Below are positions 44,168-52,988 of a DNA stretch of 59,499 bases, piece by piece. This DNA is from Bacillus timonensis (lineage in GTDB: Bacteria > Bacillota > Bacilli > Bacillales > Bacillaceae_L). The notes below the pieces were generated by a model, which was given only the letters and a program-made list of their open reading frames with translations, searched no databases and was not told the DNA's origin. The stretch spans positions 1 to 59,499 of the forward strand of contig NZ_SLUB01000025.1 in assembly GCF_004799755.1 (NCBI RefSeq). The letters are read 5' to 3'. Made by a program: the position numbers and the translations under genes. The stretch's first letter is position 1. Every line of letters starts with the position of its first letter.

Positions 44168-45418
44168 ATGTCAAATCTACATACGCCAATACAGGCACCA
44201 ACGAGTTATAAAAAGAAATTTGCGATGATTGGTCCGGGGTTTGTTGCAGCAGCAACGGGAGTCGGAACTGGTGACCTTGTCGCAGCATTAGTCGCAGGGG
44301 CTGGCTTTGGGCTTGTATTCGTTTGGGCAATTATTCTTGGTTCTATTTTTAAATACTTCTTAAATGAAGGTGTAGGTCGTTTGCATCTTGCTACAGGAAA
44401 GACGATTATTGAAGGCTGGCAGCAAATGGGAAAATGGGCTACTGGTTATTTCGGAGTTTATTCTGTAATTTGGGGATTTGTGTATGGAGCGGCAGCAACA
44501 TCTGCTTGTGCAATGGCAATGACTGCGATGTTTCCTGTCCTCCCCTTTTGGGCTTGGGCCGTAATTCATGCAATTGTCGGATTCCTTCTCATATGGAGTG
44601 GTCGTTATCTCCTATTTGAAAAAGTAATGATGCTCCTTATAGGATTAATGTTTGTTACAGTAATTGGTTCTGCTGTATTATTCTTACCTGCTATTGGTGA
44701 CCTTTTAAAAGGTTTTGTTCCAACTATACCACAAGGCTCTTTTATGCTTGCTCTAGGTCTTATCGGTGGCGTAGGTGGTACCATAACGATGGCATCCTAT
44801 GGGTATTGGTTAAAAGAAAAAGGGTGGAAAGGGAAAGACTGGATTCCTATGATGAGATTGGATTCAAAGGCAGCTTATTTTATGACTGCATTGTTCACTC
44901 TTTCTCTTTTAATAGTAGGAAGTCAGTTTCTCTATGGATCTGGAATTGAGATTCAAGGCGAACAAGGGTTATATCAATTATCAGAAATGATCGGTAATAG
45001 ATTCGGAAGCGTTTTTACATGGCTATTCTTAATTGGTTTTTGGTCTGCAGCCTTTTCTTCTTTATTAGGAGTATGGAATGGCGTTCCTTATCTATTTGCA
45101 GACTTTATACGCCTTATGAAAAAGGAACATCATCGCTCAGTTACTGAAAAAGATCCGGCATACCGTGCTTTTTTAGCTTGGCTAACCTTCCCTCCTATGC
45201 TCCTTTTATTCTTTGGTAAACCTGTTGAGTTAATTATTTTATACGGTGCACTTGGAGCCCTGTTTATGCCATTTTTATCGATAAGTTTATTGTGGTTACT
45301 GAATTCCAAACGGATTGGAAAAGAGTATAGTAACCGTTTACTATCCAATATTGTATTATCTGCATGTTTGGTCTTATTCGTTATTTTAGCCGTACAACAA
45401 TTAGTAGGATTATTTTAA
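44168..45418 (+). CDS. Nramp-related transporter with non-canonical metal site
   Basis: 416 residues with about eleven membrane helices. The overall Nramp pattern is present (MIGPGFVAAATGVGTGDL at residues 20-37). The classic DPGN of helix 1 is replaced by GTGD (33-36), and the MPH motif of helix 6 is replaced by the GGTITMASYGYW region (203-214). These positions bind the metal in canonical Nramp proteins. The gene therefore belongs to a divergent clade whose substrate may not be Mn2+ or Fe2+. Start: ATG after AAAGGGG. A weak terminator-like hairpin (ACACTTTCTAT / GTAGAAAGTGT) follows. Confidence 0.82.
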   Translation: MSNLHTPIQAPTSYKKKFAMIGPGFVAAATGVGTGDLVAALVAGAGFGLVFVWAIILGSIFKYFLNEGVGRLHLATGKTIIEGWQQMGKWATGYFGVYSVIWGFVYGAAATSACAMAMTAMFPVLPFWAWAVIHAIVGFLLIWSGRYLLFEKVMMLLIGLMFVTVIGSAVLFLPAIGDLLKGFVPTIPQGSFMLALGLIGGVGGTITMASYGYWLKEKGWKGKDWIPMMRLDSKAAYFMTALFTLSLLIVGSQFLYGSGIEIQGEQGLYQLSEMIGNRFGSVFTWLFLIGFWSAAFSSLLGVWNGVPYLFADFIRLMKKEHHRSVTEKDPAYRAFLAWLTFPPMLLLFFGKPVELIILYGALGALFMPFLSISLLWLLNSKRIGKEYSNRLLSNIVLSACLVLFVILAVQQLVGLF

Positions 45419-45535
45419 AGCATTAAAACACTTTCTATTTGAGTAGAAAGTGTTTTTTACGGTTTGTAAGTTTTAATAGTAATCATGAAATAGGTAAAAA
45501 CTAATTAGGAAAATTCAGGTTAAGGTGGAGTATTT

Positions 45536-46243
45536 ATGCATTTTTTTGCTTCGCAAGACCATCTCACTGCTGTTGAATGGATACTCAGAGCAATTGTGGG
45601 CTTCGTATTTTTTATCGTGGTAGCTAGGATGATGGGGCAACGAACTATTTCACAGGTCGGACTTCTCGACTTTGTAATTGTCTTACTAATTGGCAATATA
45701 ATTGCTCATCCATTATCAGATGAAGGGTTAGGTTTAACAGGGTCAATGATTACGATGACCGTAATCTTGGTTCTCTATTTGATTGGTATTTTATTAAGTC
45801 TACGTTCACCTAGGATAAGAAAATTGTTTATTCCTGCACCGATTCCACTAATTGAAAACGGAAAAGTGCTTTATAAAAATTTGAACAAAGCAAGAATTTC
45901 AATCGATGTTCTTTTATCAGAATTAAGGATGCATAAAATAGAAGATATCCAGAAGGTTGCTATAGCTTCATGGGAACCTGGCGGATCTATCTCGATCTTT
46001 TTAAAAAGTGAACACCAACCGCTAACACCGAATTCCTTTAATGCCCCTATTCAATCATTTCAATATCCTAAGACCATTATTAAGGAGAAAAAGATAGACG
46101 ATAAAGTGTTACAGCAACTGGGTAAAAGTGAAGAATGGCTATTGCAAAAAATGCAAACAACCATTAATAATGTAACACTTAATGAAATTTTACTTGGAAC
46201 AATCGATGAGAATGAAAATGTCAGGTTGTTTCTATATCAGTAG
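45536..46243 (+). CDS. DUF421 (YetF-type) membrane protein
   Basis: 235 residues. Three N-terminal membrane helices (about 15-35, 42-60, 70-88) and a cytoplasmic domain with LRSPRIRKLFIPAPIPLIENGK and LSELRMHKIEDIQKVAIASWEPGG, typical of DUF421/YetF proteins. In Bacillus some members are spore-associated (YetF, YrbG); function unknown. Start: ATG with AAGGTGGAG upstream. It is followed by nhaC after about 80 bases. Confidence 0.88.
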   Translation: MHFFASQDHLTAVEWILRAIVGFVFFIVVARMMGQRTISQVGLLDFVIVLLIGNIIAHPLSDEGLGLTGSMITMTVILVLYLIGILLSLRSPRIRKLFIPAPIPLIENGKVLYKNLNKARISIDVLLSELRMHKIEDIQKVAIASWEPGGSISIFLKSEHQPLTPNSFNAPIQSFQYPKTIIKEKKIDDKVLQQLGKSEEWLLQKMQTTINNVTLNEILLGTIDENENVRLFLYQ

Positions 46244-46326
46244 AGAAACTTTGCATTCAAAATACTCCCCTTCCAAATTGGTCATACTAACCAAATGAAT
46301 ATTTTTGTATATTGGAGGATATTGGT

Positions 46327-47742
46327 TTGGAACATTCATGGCTCTCTCTAATTCCTTTTTTAATTGTAATTGGTATGGCGATTTGGTTAAAGGATATTTT
46401 ACCTGGACTTGTTCTAGGATTAATAGTTGGTGCGATTCTTGTTACTTCTGATTTATTAGTTGGAACACAGCAATCAATAACGTATATTGTGACCACATTA
46501 TCAGACCCAACCAATATTAAAATCGTAAGTTTTCTGTATGTGTTCGGTGGTTTAGTTGGAATGATGAATATCGCTGGAGGTATTAAAGGATTTACAGAAT
46601 GGATTGGGGAGAAAATAAAAAGTGAACGAGGCTTGCTCGGTTTAATTTGGCTTACCCTCCCTTTTACTTTTATGATGCCGATGTTTCGGATTATGATGGT
46701 TGGCCCTATCATTAAACAACTCATCAAAAAAATGAACCTACCAAAACAGAAGGTCGGCATGACATTAGATATTTCTACCGAATCAGTAATTGTACTTTTA
46801 CCAGTTGCGACTGCGTTTGTTGGCTTTATGGTTTCACTTGTTGAAGGTGGTATCAAAGGACTTGACTTAGGTATGACTGCTTATGAAGTTTTTCTGCTAA
46901 GTATCCTGTTCAATTTTTATGCAATTGTGATGCTTCTAATTGGAATCATTCAAACATTATGGCCATCCAAAACAAAAGCTATTTCTGAAAAAATACAAGA
47001 TGAAGAAGAAAATGAGCACGAATTTCACCGAATGGGGATAAAAAAAGAGCTGTCCCTTGTAAAAGCTCAGCCTTGGCATTTAATTGTTCCGGTCTTTCTA
47101 TTATTAGGATTATCGCTTTACCTATTATGGGAGGATGGCAAATCACTAGGAGCTCAAACGGTGTTTGAAGCGTTTTCGATGGCTGACGCGACTTTCGTAA
47201 TGCTTTTGGCTGTGTTCATCACCCTCATTTTTACATTTGTCTTTTATGTAATTCGAAAACAGAAATTACATGAAATCATGTATCATTTTTACGATGGCGG
47301 CAATCAAATGATGCAGGCGATTAGCCTTCTTATCCTAATATGGGCATTAACTTTATCAGCTGAAGAACTCGGATTTTCAACATTTATTAGTTCAACTTTA
47401 GGTTCATTTCTACCTGGATTTTTAACTCCTGCAACGATTTTTATAATAGGCTCAGTTGTCGGCTATTTTATTGGATCCTCATGGGGAACATGGGGATTAT
47501 TTATGCCGCTTGGGATCGCGCTAGCTTTATCGACAGGCGCCTCAATCCCATTAACCGTAGGAGCTGTTTTTGCAAGTGGAGCATTTGGAGCATTGACATC
47601 CCCACTTGGTGATACAACCATTACAACAGCATCGATTTTAGATCTAGACCTAGTTGATTATGCTCAATACAAATTAAAAGTTTCAGCGATTGGTGGGATA
47701 CTTGCAACAGTTCTATATATCATAGGCGGTTTAATGATTTAA
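46327..47742 (+). CDS. nhaC: NhaC-family Na+/H+ antiporter
   Basis: 471 residues from the TTG at 46327, preceded by GGAGG; the TTG at 46312 overlaps that site. About eleven membrane helices with the NhaC-type TLPFTFMMPMFRIMMVGPI and VGYFIGSSWGTWGLFMPLGIAL and LTSPLGDTTITTASI motifs. It probably exchanges Na+ (or another substrate such as malate/lactate in some relatives) for protons. It ends at a strong terminator convergent with thiW. Confidence 0.82.
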   Translation: MEHSWLSLIPFLIVIGMAIWLKDILPGLVLGLIVGAILVTSDLLVGTQQSITYIVTTLSDPTNIKIVSFLYVFGGLVGMMNIAGGIKGFTEWIGEKIKSERGLLGLIWLTLPFTFMMPMFRIMMVGPIIKQLIKKMNLPKQKVGMTLDISTESVIVLLPVATAFVGFMVSLVEGGIKGLDLGMTAYEVFLLSILFNFYAIVMLLIGIIQTLWPSKTKAISEKIQDEEENEHEFHRMGIKKELSLVKAQPWHLIVPVFLLLGLSLYLLWEDGKSLGAQTVFEAFSMADATFVMLLAVFITLIFTFVFYVIRKQKLHEIMYHFYDGGNQMMQAISLLILIWALTLSAEELGFSTFISSTLGSFLPGFLTPATIFIIGSVVGYFIGSSWGTWGLFMPLGIALALSTGASIPLTVGAVFASGAFGALTSPLGDTTITTASILDLDLVDYAQYKLKVSAIGGILATVLYIIGGLMI

Positions 47743-47774
47743 AAAAGACTAAACGCTAACTGTTTAGTCTTTTT
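47743..47774. terminator. Bidirectional terminator between nhaC and thiW
   Basis: AAAAGACTAAAC / GTTTAGTCTTTT perfect stem with T-runs on both sides. Confidence 0.87.
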
Positions 47775-47780
47775 CCAAAG

Positions 47781-48284
47781 TTAAAGGTTTCGTTCTTGAT
47801 ATGTTTTAAAGGCAGGGCTTTTTAATACGATGCCAACGATAATAAACCCAAAGATAGATCCTGCAATTGAGCTAAAAATGAACGCAGGCACGAATCCAAA
47901 TAGGGCTGCATCCTGACCAAGTATGAGTGTGGCGATTGGATAACAAGCCATCGCTCCTAATAATCCGGTTCCGATAATTTCACCGGTCATTGCCATTGAA
48001 GCTTTCTTTGTTTTTGAATATAAATAGGCTGCTAAAAATGCTCCAATCATACTTCCTGGAAAGGCAAATAATGAACCTGTACCTAGCATGTTTCGAAGTA
48101 ATGATACTGAAAAGGCTTGAAGTACTGCGTATGCTGGACCCAAAATGACTGCCGACAGTACATTAATAAAATGCTGCATTGGAAACACTTTTGTAAATCC
48201 GATTGGTATCGCAAACAAATGGCTTGTTACCGTTCCTATTGCGATAAACATCGCTGTAATTGTCAGTTTTAATGTTTTATTCAT
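47781..48284 (-). CDS. thiW: ThiW, thiazole/thiamine-precursor ECF transporter S component
   Basis: 167 residues with five to six hydrophobic segments. ThiW is the substrate-binding subunit for the thiazole moiety of thiamine in Firmicutes and works with a shared ECF module. The sequence (FAIPIGFTKVFPMQHFINVLSAVILGP) is typical. It is the second gene of a TPP-riboswitch operon, after the SDR gene, with AAAGGAGG before its ATG. The riboswitch supports the thiamine assignment. Confidence 0.9.
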   Translation of the reverse strand: MNKTLKLTITAMFIAIGTVTSHLFAIPIGFTKVFPMQHFINVLSAVILGPAYAVLQAFSVSLLRNMLGTGSLFAFPGSMIGAFLAAYLYSKTKKASMAMTGEIIGTGLLGAMACYPIATLILGQDAALFGFVPAFIFSSIAGSIFGFIIVGIVLKSPAFKTYQERNL

Positions 48285-48304
48285 TGTGAAACCTCCTTTA
48301 AAAT

Positions 48305-49066
48305 TTAGTCCATTACTAATCCGCCATCAACGATTAGGTTCTGTCCAGTTACACCTTTACTCCAAGGTGATGCAAAGAAAAGAACCGCATTCGCAACATC
48401 CTCTGGTGTCGTGACTTTTTGAAGAGGTGTAGAATTCTTGATTAATTGGAAAACCTCTTCAGAAGTTGCTGAACTTGCATCTGTTGTTTGAAGTAAACCT
48501 CCTGATATCATGTTAACGTTTATGCCATAAGCTCCAAGGTCTTTTGCCATGTTTCGAGTAAATCCCAAAAGGGCTGCCTTACTTGTGTTGTAATCATGAT
48601 AAGCTACGACAGGGTTTTGGACGAGATTTGTACCAATTGTTACGATTCGACCAAAGCCTAATTCCTTCATGTCATCTACTGCTGCTTGAGTTGTATGTAA
48701 AGCCCCTCGTATTGCTCCTTCGAGCTGTGCGTGATAATCAGCCCATGATATCTCTTCAGCATTTTTTCTTGCAATTGGATCGAAACGGAAATTTATTAGG
48801 GCATTATTAACAACTGTTGTTATCGGTTGATCAAAATACTTTTTCGCTTCAAAAAATAAGTTCTCTACCTGCTCCCGGTTTCTCACATCAGCCTGAATTG
48901 CAATTGCGTTTTCACCAATTTCTTCTTTTAGAGAATGAGCTTTTGCTTCACTTTTGAAGTAATTGATCACCACTTTCGCTCCTTCATTTGCAAATCCTTT
49001 TACAATTTCCTTTCCTAGTCCACGTGCACCACCGGTAACAAGAACAACCTGATTTTGTAACTTCAT
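48305..49066 (-). CDS. SDR oxidoreductase in a thiamine-regulated operon
   Basis: 253 residues. A FabG-like classical SDR: NAD(P) motif TGGARGLGKEI near residues 11-21, YHDYNTSKAAL with catalytic Tyr and Lys, and a C-terminal VDGGL. The usual NNAG is NNAL and the usual catalytic Ser region reads IGTNL, where a Thr or Asn replaces Ser. It sits directly behind a TPP riboswitch and 20 bases before thiW, so it should be expressed in thiamine shortage. A role in thiazole or thiamine-precursor salvage is inferred. ATG with GGAGG. Confidence 0.85.
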   Translation of the reverse strand: MKLQNQVVLVTGGARGLGKEIVKGFANEGAKVVINYFKSEAKAHSLKEEIGENAIAIQADVRNREQVENLFFEAKKYFDQPITTVVNNALINFRFDPIARKNAEEISWADYHAQLEGAIRGALHTTQAAVDDMKELGFGRIVTIGTNLVQNPVVAYHDYNTSKAALLGFTRNMAKDLGAYGINVNMISGGLLQTTDASSATSEEVFQLIKNSTPLQKVTTPEDVANAVLFFASPWSKGVTGQNLIVDGGLVMD

Positions 49067-49103
49067 TCTAGTAGCCTCCTAATAAAGTAGAATAAGAAAA
49101 ACG

Positions 49104-49138
49104 CAAAAAAGCCAGATCCACATATATGGACCTGGCTT
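49104..49138 (-). terminator. TPP riboswitch terminator hairpin
   Basis: AAGCCAGGTCCA / TGGATCTGGCTT stem (one mismatch-type pair) followed by TTTTTG on the minus strand, between aptamer and SDR gene. Confidence 0.83.
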
Positions 49139-49171
49139 AGGTAGCAAGAAAAGATGGAAGTTTTCCACTCT

Positions 49172-49258
49172 ACTTTCCTCCGCCGGTATTACCCGGATCA
49201 GGTCCAAAGGGTTAAAAAACGTCCGTTTTTCTCTCAGCCCAGTCGGGCACCCCTAGTA
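49172..49258 (-). ncRNA. TPP riboswitch (THI box)
   Basis: Minus-strand landmarks: AGGGGTGCCC, CTGAGAGA, then ACCCTTTGGACCTGATCCGGG and TAATACCGGCGGAGGAAA. These are the conserved THI-box segments. TPP binding should terminate transcription before the SDR-thiW operon. Confidence 0.96.
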
Positions 49259-49328
49259 GTTTGCGAATATTCTTTCTATAAGCATAGTATGTTCAGACAA
49301 AAATGTAAAGGTAATTGATTACTAGCCT

Positions 49329-50004
49329 TTAAATATATTTACTCCCCTCTCTAATGCTTAACTTCGCCAGTTTGGTTTCATTTATATATAAATTTACGAA
49401 CTGAATGTGGGTTAGTTTTTGAGTATTCCCTTAATGCCCAACCAATTGCCTTTTGGATGAAAAATTCATTACTATCTGCATTAGCTCTTATGTATTTGTA
49501 TAGGTATGATTCATTTGTTTCTAGTTTATATATTAATTGAAATAATATCGATGAACGTTTTAGCCATATGTGATTACCGAATGCCCATTTTTCGATTTTA
49601 TCTTCAATTATGCTGGGTGTTTCTTTTGCGATTTTTCCAATAAGATGTGGTGCAAGTACATCTACCGTATCCCACCAAGATTTGGTGATAATGAGATCCT
49701 CTATAAATAGCAAATGGTTGCTATTTATTTTCTTAAGAGACTTAACTAAATAGTCTAATGCTGCATATTGATATTCGCGTTCATCTTTCATCCACAATTG
49801 TTTGACAAGCTCGAGATTAATTTTTTGTTGTAAAATACCTGTTTCTTTATAAAAATCACGCAATAATTGTCTTCTTAACGGTGTTTTTATTCCAAGAAAT
49901 GGGAACTGGTTTTTCATATATTTCTTCATTGGTTCTGCATTTTCTTCATTTCGATTAGTTTCAAATAATTCAACAAGATAATTTAGTTCGTCCATATCAT
50001 GCAC
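49329..50004 (-). pseudogene. AlkD-like DNA alkylation repair gene with C-terminal frameshift
   Basis: The intact part is 208 residues (49378-50004) and belongs to the HEAT-repeat DNA glycosylase family (IKTPLRRQLLRDFYKE; KSWWDTVDVLAPHLIGK; KAIGWALREYSKTNP). These enzymes remove alkylated bases. The frame stops early after VRKFIYK. The expected C-terminal end (NETKLAKLSIREGSKYI) is readable in the next frame, ending at 49329. Removing one A from the AAA before the TGA restores the full frame. The break costs only about 20 residues, so partial function is possible, and a sequencing error cannot be excluded. Confidence 0.75.
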
Positions 50005-50051
50005 CCTTATTACTTTTCCTTTATTGTACTTTATTAACTTTTATAAGCAAA

Positions 50052-50100
50052 ATAAAAATACCATCTTTTCTATGTAACGATACGTACGAAAAGATAGTAT
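50052..50100 (-). terminator. Terminator of the 43-residue ORF
   Basis: ATACTATCTTTTC / GAAAAGATGGTAT stem followed by TTTTATTTT on the minus strand. Confidence 0.75.
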
Positions 50101-50110
50101 TTCAAGGAAA

Positions 50111-50242
50111 TTACTGCATCTTTATAGGAGTAACAACAGCAAATAAGTTTTCTGTTGGATTGTTAAGGTTTACTTCGATTACCTTGTAACCTTCTTTGTC
50201 CTTGTAATCATTTGAAACTGGTGTTTTAATCTCGTTGCTCAT
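50111..50242 (-). CDS. Small protein, 43 residues
   Basis: An ATG at 50242 with GGAAG upstream opens a frame beginning SNEIKTPVSNDYKDKEGYK and ending FAVVTPIKMQ. It ends just before a strong terminator on the same strand, which supports expression. No membrane segment or signal peptide. Family not recognised. Confidence 0.6.
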   Translation of the reverse strand: MSNEIKTPVSNDYKDKEGYKVIEVNLNNPTENLFAVVTPIKMQ

Positions 50243-50432
50243 CTTCCGTACTTCCCTTCTAACAGTTTTCTCACACAATAAGTAGTATATGAAGTGGAAA
50301 CGATAATGTGCTTACTTTTCAAAAAAATATTTAAGATTATTATAAAGTTTGTCCATCTAGTCGTTCTTAAGAACGGATTTCTTCTATATATATTGAATAA
50401 GTAGAATCTAATAAAAGAAGGTGGTTTCCATT

Positions 50433-51485
50433 TTGATTGAGAATTCATTTTATAGCCAAGAATTTCACGGTCCTTATGAACTTTATAATTTAGGGGATTT
50501 TACACTAGAAGAAGGTGGAATGATTCCAAAATGTCAACTTGCCTATGCGACATTCGGTGAATTAAACGAAGCGAAGGATAATGTGATTGTCGTCCCTACT
50601 TGGTTTTCCGGTACAAACAAGGCCTATGAGCCATATATAGGCGAAGGAAGAGCACTAGATCCTAGTAAATACTTTATTGTAATTATCAACCAAATTGGAA
50701 ATGGACTATCAAGTTCCCCACATAACAGCCTCGATCCAATTAGTATGGTTAATTTTCCGAAGGTCAGAATTAGCGATGATATACGTGCTCAGCATCAATT
50801 CCTTACAGAAAAATACGGTATCGAAGAAATTGCGTTAGTTGTAGGTGGATCCATGGGAGCCCAACAGACATATGAATGGGCTGTGAGATATCCGGATATG
50901 GTCAAGCGTGCTGCACCAATTGCTGGGACTGCCAAAAATACAACACACGATTTCATCTTTACAGAAACGTTAATAGATGCCATAACATCAGATCCAGGCT
51001 GGAAAAACGGAAACTACCAGTCTTGTACGGAAGTAGTCGAAGGATTAAATAGACATGCAAAAATATGGGCCGTTATGGGGCTTAGCACAGAATTTTACAA
51101 ACAAGAACAATGGCGCCTATTTGGAGTCAATTCTGTCAACGAATTCGTTTACGACTTTTTACAGCCTCTTTTTGCGGCAATGGATCCAAATGCGTTACTA
51201 ACGATGGCATGGAAATGGCAACGCGGGGATGTAAGTCGAATGACGAACGGAAATCTTGATGAGGCGCTTGGAAGAATTAAAGCAAGAACATTTGTTATGC
51301 CGATTGATGAAGACATATTCTTCCCTCCAAGAGACTGTGAATACGAACAATCATTGATTCCGAACAGTGATCTTCGAATAATCAAAAGTATTTGCGGTCA
51401 TTTTGCCTTATTTGGTGTAGAAGGGTCGGCCTACTTTGATCAGATCGATAAACATCTTATAGAACTATTATCCACACCAGTATAG
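50433..51485 (+). CDS. Alpha/beta hydrolase of the homoserine O-acetyltransferase (MetX) superfamily
   Basis: 350 residues from the TTG at 50433, with AAGGTGG upstream. The nucleophile elbow is GGSMGAQQ, the Asp lies in DEDIFFPPRD and the His in CGHFALFG. It resembles MetX/E22-like hydrolases, but diverges from true MetX (the GGSMGG and RDQFLLYPP-type loops differ). It may be an acetyltransferase or a hydrolase of unknown ester. It is monocistronic and ends at a good terminator. Confidence 0.85.
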   Translation: MIENSFYSQEFHGPYELYNLGDFTLEEGGMIPKCQLAYATFGELNEAKDNVIVVPTWFSGTNKAYEPYIGEGRALDPSKYFIVIINQIGNGLSSSPHNSLDPISMVNFPKVRISDDIRAQHQFLTEKYGIEEIALVVGGSMGAQQTYEWAVRYPDMVKRAAPIAGTAKNTTHDFIFTETLIDAITSDPGWKNGNYQSCTEVVEGLNRHAKIWAVMGLSTEFYKQEQWRLFGVNSVNEFVYDFLQPLFAAMDPNALLTMAWKWQRGDVSRMTNGNLDEALGRIKARTFVMPIDEDIFFPPRDCEYEQSLIPNSDLRIIKSICGHFALFGVEGSAYFDQIDKHLIELLSTPV

Positions 51486-51507
51486 AATAGTAATTTTGAT
51501 AAAATAT

Positions 51508-51534
51508 AGCCATCTTTCGAGATGGCTTTTTTAT
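51508..51534 (+). terminator. Terminator after MetX-like gene
   Basis: AGCCATCT TTCG AGATGGCT followed by TTTTTA. Confidence 0.87.
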
Positions 51535-51607
51535 TTGATTAATATGTGTAAAAAGAAGCTCAAAAAGCCATATTAGTAAAATAATATATGGGAAAGGATG
51601 GAAATCT

Positions 51608-51751
51608 ATGAAGAAAGAAGATCATGTAAAGAACCAAGTTCTTTATATCACAAACCCTGCTTATGATGCTTTGCATTCAGAAAATCTTCTTGAGGAAAAT
51701 GATGAGGAAAATCATCGCGAACATACCGTTCGAAGTGATCTAGAGAAATAA
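51608..51751 (+). CDS. Small acidic protein, 47 residues
   Basis: ATG at 51608 with AAAGGATGG upstream. The frame is acidic in its second half (LLEENDEENHREH). A terminator follows immediately. It is too short for family recognition, but the ribosome binding site and terminator argue that it is expressed. Confidence 0.6.
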   Translation: MKKEDHVKNQVLYITNPAYDALHSENLLEENDEENHREHTVRSDLEK

Positions 51752-51754
51752 ATT

Positions 51755-51790
51755 GAAAAAGGAGGACAATGGTCATTGTTCTCCTTTAGT
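51755..51790. terminator. Bidirectional terminator between small acidic ORF and RlpA-like gene
   Basis: AAAGGAGGACAATG / CATTGTTCTCCTTT stem with 2-base loop; one mismatch-type pair. Confidence 0.75.
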
Positions 51791-51795
51791 CACTA

Positions 51796-52242
51796 TTAGT
51801 CAAGTGGTGTAATTTCTACATTTAAGACCCCAACACTTGGTGATGCACCCAAAGCTTCAAATGCTTTACGATGAAGATTAATTCGATTTGCTGGGTATTT
51901 CTTCACCTGATCAACTACTGTTACAATTACATCTTGATTTGGAACAAAGGATACATTTCGGATCCGTAAACGTTGACCACATTTAAAAGGGCTATTTTCT
52001 CCTACCGCTGCAGTCATGTTGTGGTCATAGGACCATCCAATTTCACATTTTGTTGGTGTTCCGCCCCATGTCCAAGTAGCTTTTCCTAAAATTGTATCGG
52101 GATTTCGATTCCAATCCCACCCATAGTAAGGTGCCGTGTACTGCGGCACGTACTGGTGATAATAATGATTATCATACATGTTCCGTGGTTCTAAGTATCC
52201 GTGACAATAAGGGCAGTAATAACCAGACGTAGGTCTTATCAT
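51796..52242 (-). CDS. Double-psi beta-barrel (RlpA/expansin-like) protein with Tyr-rich N-terminus
   Basis: 148 residues. The N-terminus has CPYCHGYLEPRNMYDNHYYH and many Tyr and Pro residues, as in spore coat proteins, and no signal peptide. From about residue 52 a DPBB domain begins: GKATWTWGGTPTKCEIGWSY, then NQDVIVTVVDQVKKYPANRINLHRKAFEALG, which holds the conserved Asp position. The family includes cell-wall-binding and lytic proteins. A coat-associated role is an inference from composition only. Confidence 0.75.
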   Translation of the reverse strand: MIRPTSGYYCPYCHGYLEPRNMYDNHYYHQYVPQYTAPYYGWDWNRNPDTILGKATWTWGGTPTKCEIGWSYDHNMTAAVGENSPFKCGQRLRIRNVSFVPNQDVIVTVVDQVKKYPANRINLHRKAFEALGASPSVGVLNVEITPLD

Positions 52243-52373
52243 CTCTCTCCTTCTCCTTTAAAAACCAATTTTCTAATTACTTCGTCTACTTAAATGTATG
52301 TAATACGACTAGTATTGGTTCCTATTGGAGAGTCCTACTTAGGATCTTTGTGTACATGGAAAGTTCATTATTT

Positions 52374-52814
52374 TTAATCTTGAAAGCGAAATAAATTGAT
52401 CAAGTCTGATTTATTCGTTACTAAATCTTCTAACGTATACCCATTCAATACATTTATGAAAGCCTGTAATGCTTCATTTAATGCATGTTTTAATTTACAG
52501 GATGGTGAGATGGAGCAGTAGCCTCCGCCCTCTTTAAAGCAGTCCACAATATTAAAGTCGTCTTCTGTGTTAGACACGACCTCGCCAATATTAATATCTC
52601 TTGGATGCTTCGCAAGCCTAAAGCCCCCGTTTCGTCCACGAATGGTTTTAATGTATTCTAGCTTCCCTAAATGATGAATAATCTTCATTAAATGGTTTTT
52701 TGATATATTATAAGCTTCTGCGATTTCTTGGATTGTACACTTTTCTTCTTCATTTTTCATAGCCAAATACATTAAAACACGTAAAGAATAATCCGTATAA
52801 TTTGTTAACTTCAT
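52374..52814 (-). CDS. nsrR: NsrR, nitric-oxide-sensing Rrf2 repressor
   Basis: 146 residues. The N-terminal winged helix is typical (TDYSLRVLMYLAMK; ISKNHLMKIIHHLGKLEYIKTIRGRNGGFRLAK). Cys92, Cys100 and Cys106 (DCFKEGGGYC...SC) match the [4Fe-4S] ligands of Bacillus subtilis NsrR in position and spacing. NO destroys the cluster and relieves repression. It is divergent from hmp, the expected target. Start: ATG preceded by AAGGAG. Confidence 0.95.
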   Translation of the reverse strand: MKLTNYTDYSLRVLMYLAMKNEEEKCTIQEIAEAYNISKNHLMKIIHHLGKLEYIKTIRGRNGGFRLAKHPRDINIGEVVSNTEDDFNIVDCFKEGGGYCSISPSCKLKHALNEALQAFINVLNGYTLEDLVTNKSDLINLFRFQD

Positions 52815-52949
52815 TGAAAAAACTCCTTATATTGATGAGTTCATATTAAGTATAGCACGAAAGTCCTGTTTTTCACTGAAAATGTGACAACTTTTCAAAA
52901 GATGTATTCAAAAGGTATCTTTTATTTACACTGTCGTTATATTATAAAC

Positions 52950-52966
52950 ATGTATTTTAAATATTT
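52950..52966 (+). promoter_or_regulatory. NsrR operator-like site before hmp
   Basis: ATGTATTTTAAATATTT, close to the ATRTATYTTAAATATAT-type palindrome described for class I NsrR sites in Bacillus. It lies about 20 bases before the hmp start, where binding would block transcription. A second, weaker dyad (AAAAGAT...ATCTTTT) is at 52898-52924. Confidence 0.7.
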
Positions 52967-52988
52967 GTTTTAGAAAGGACGTCTTTTA

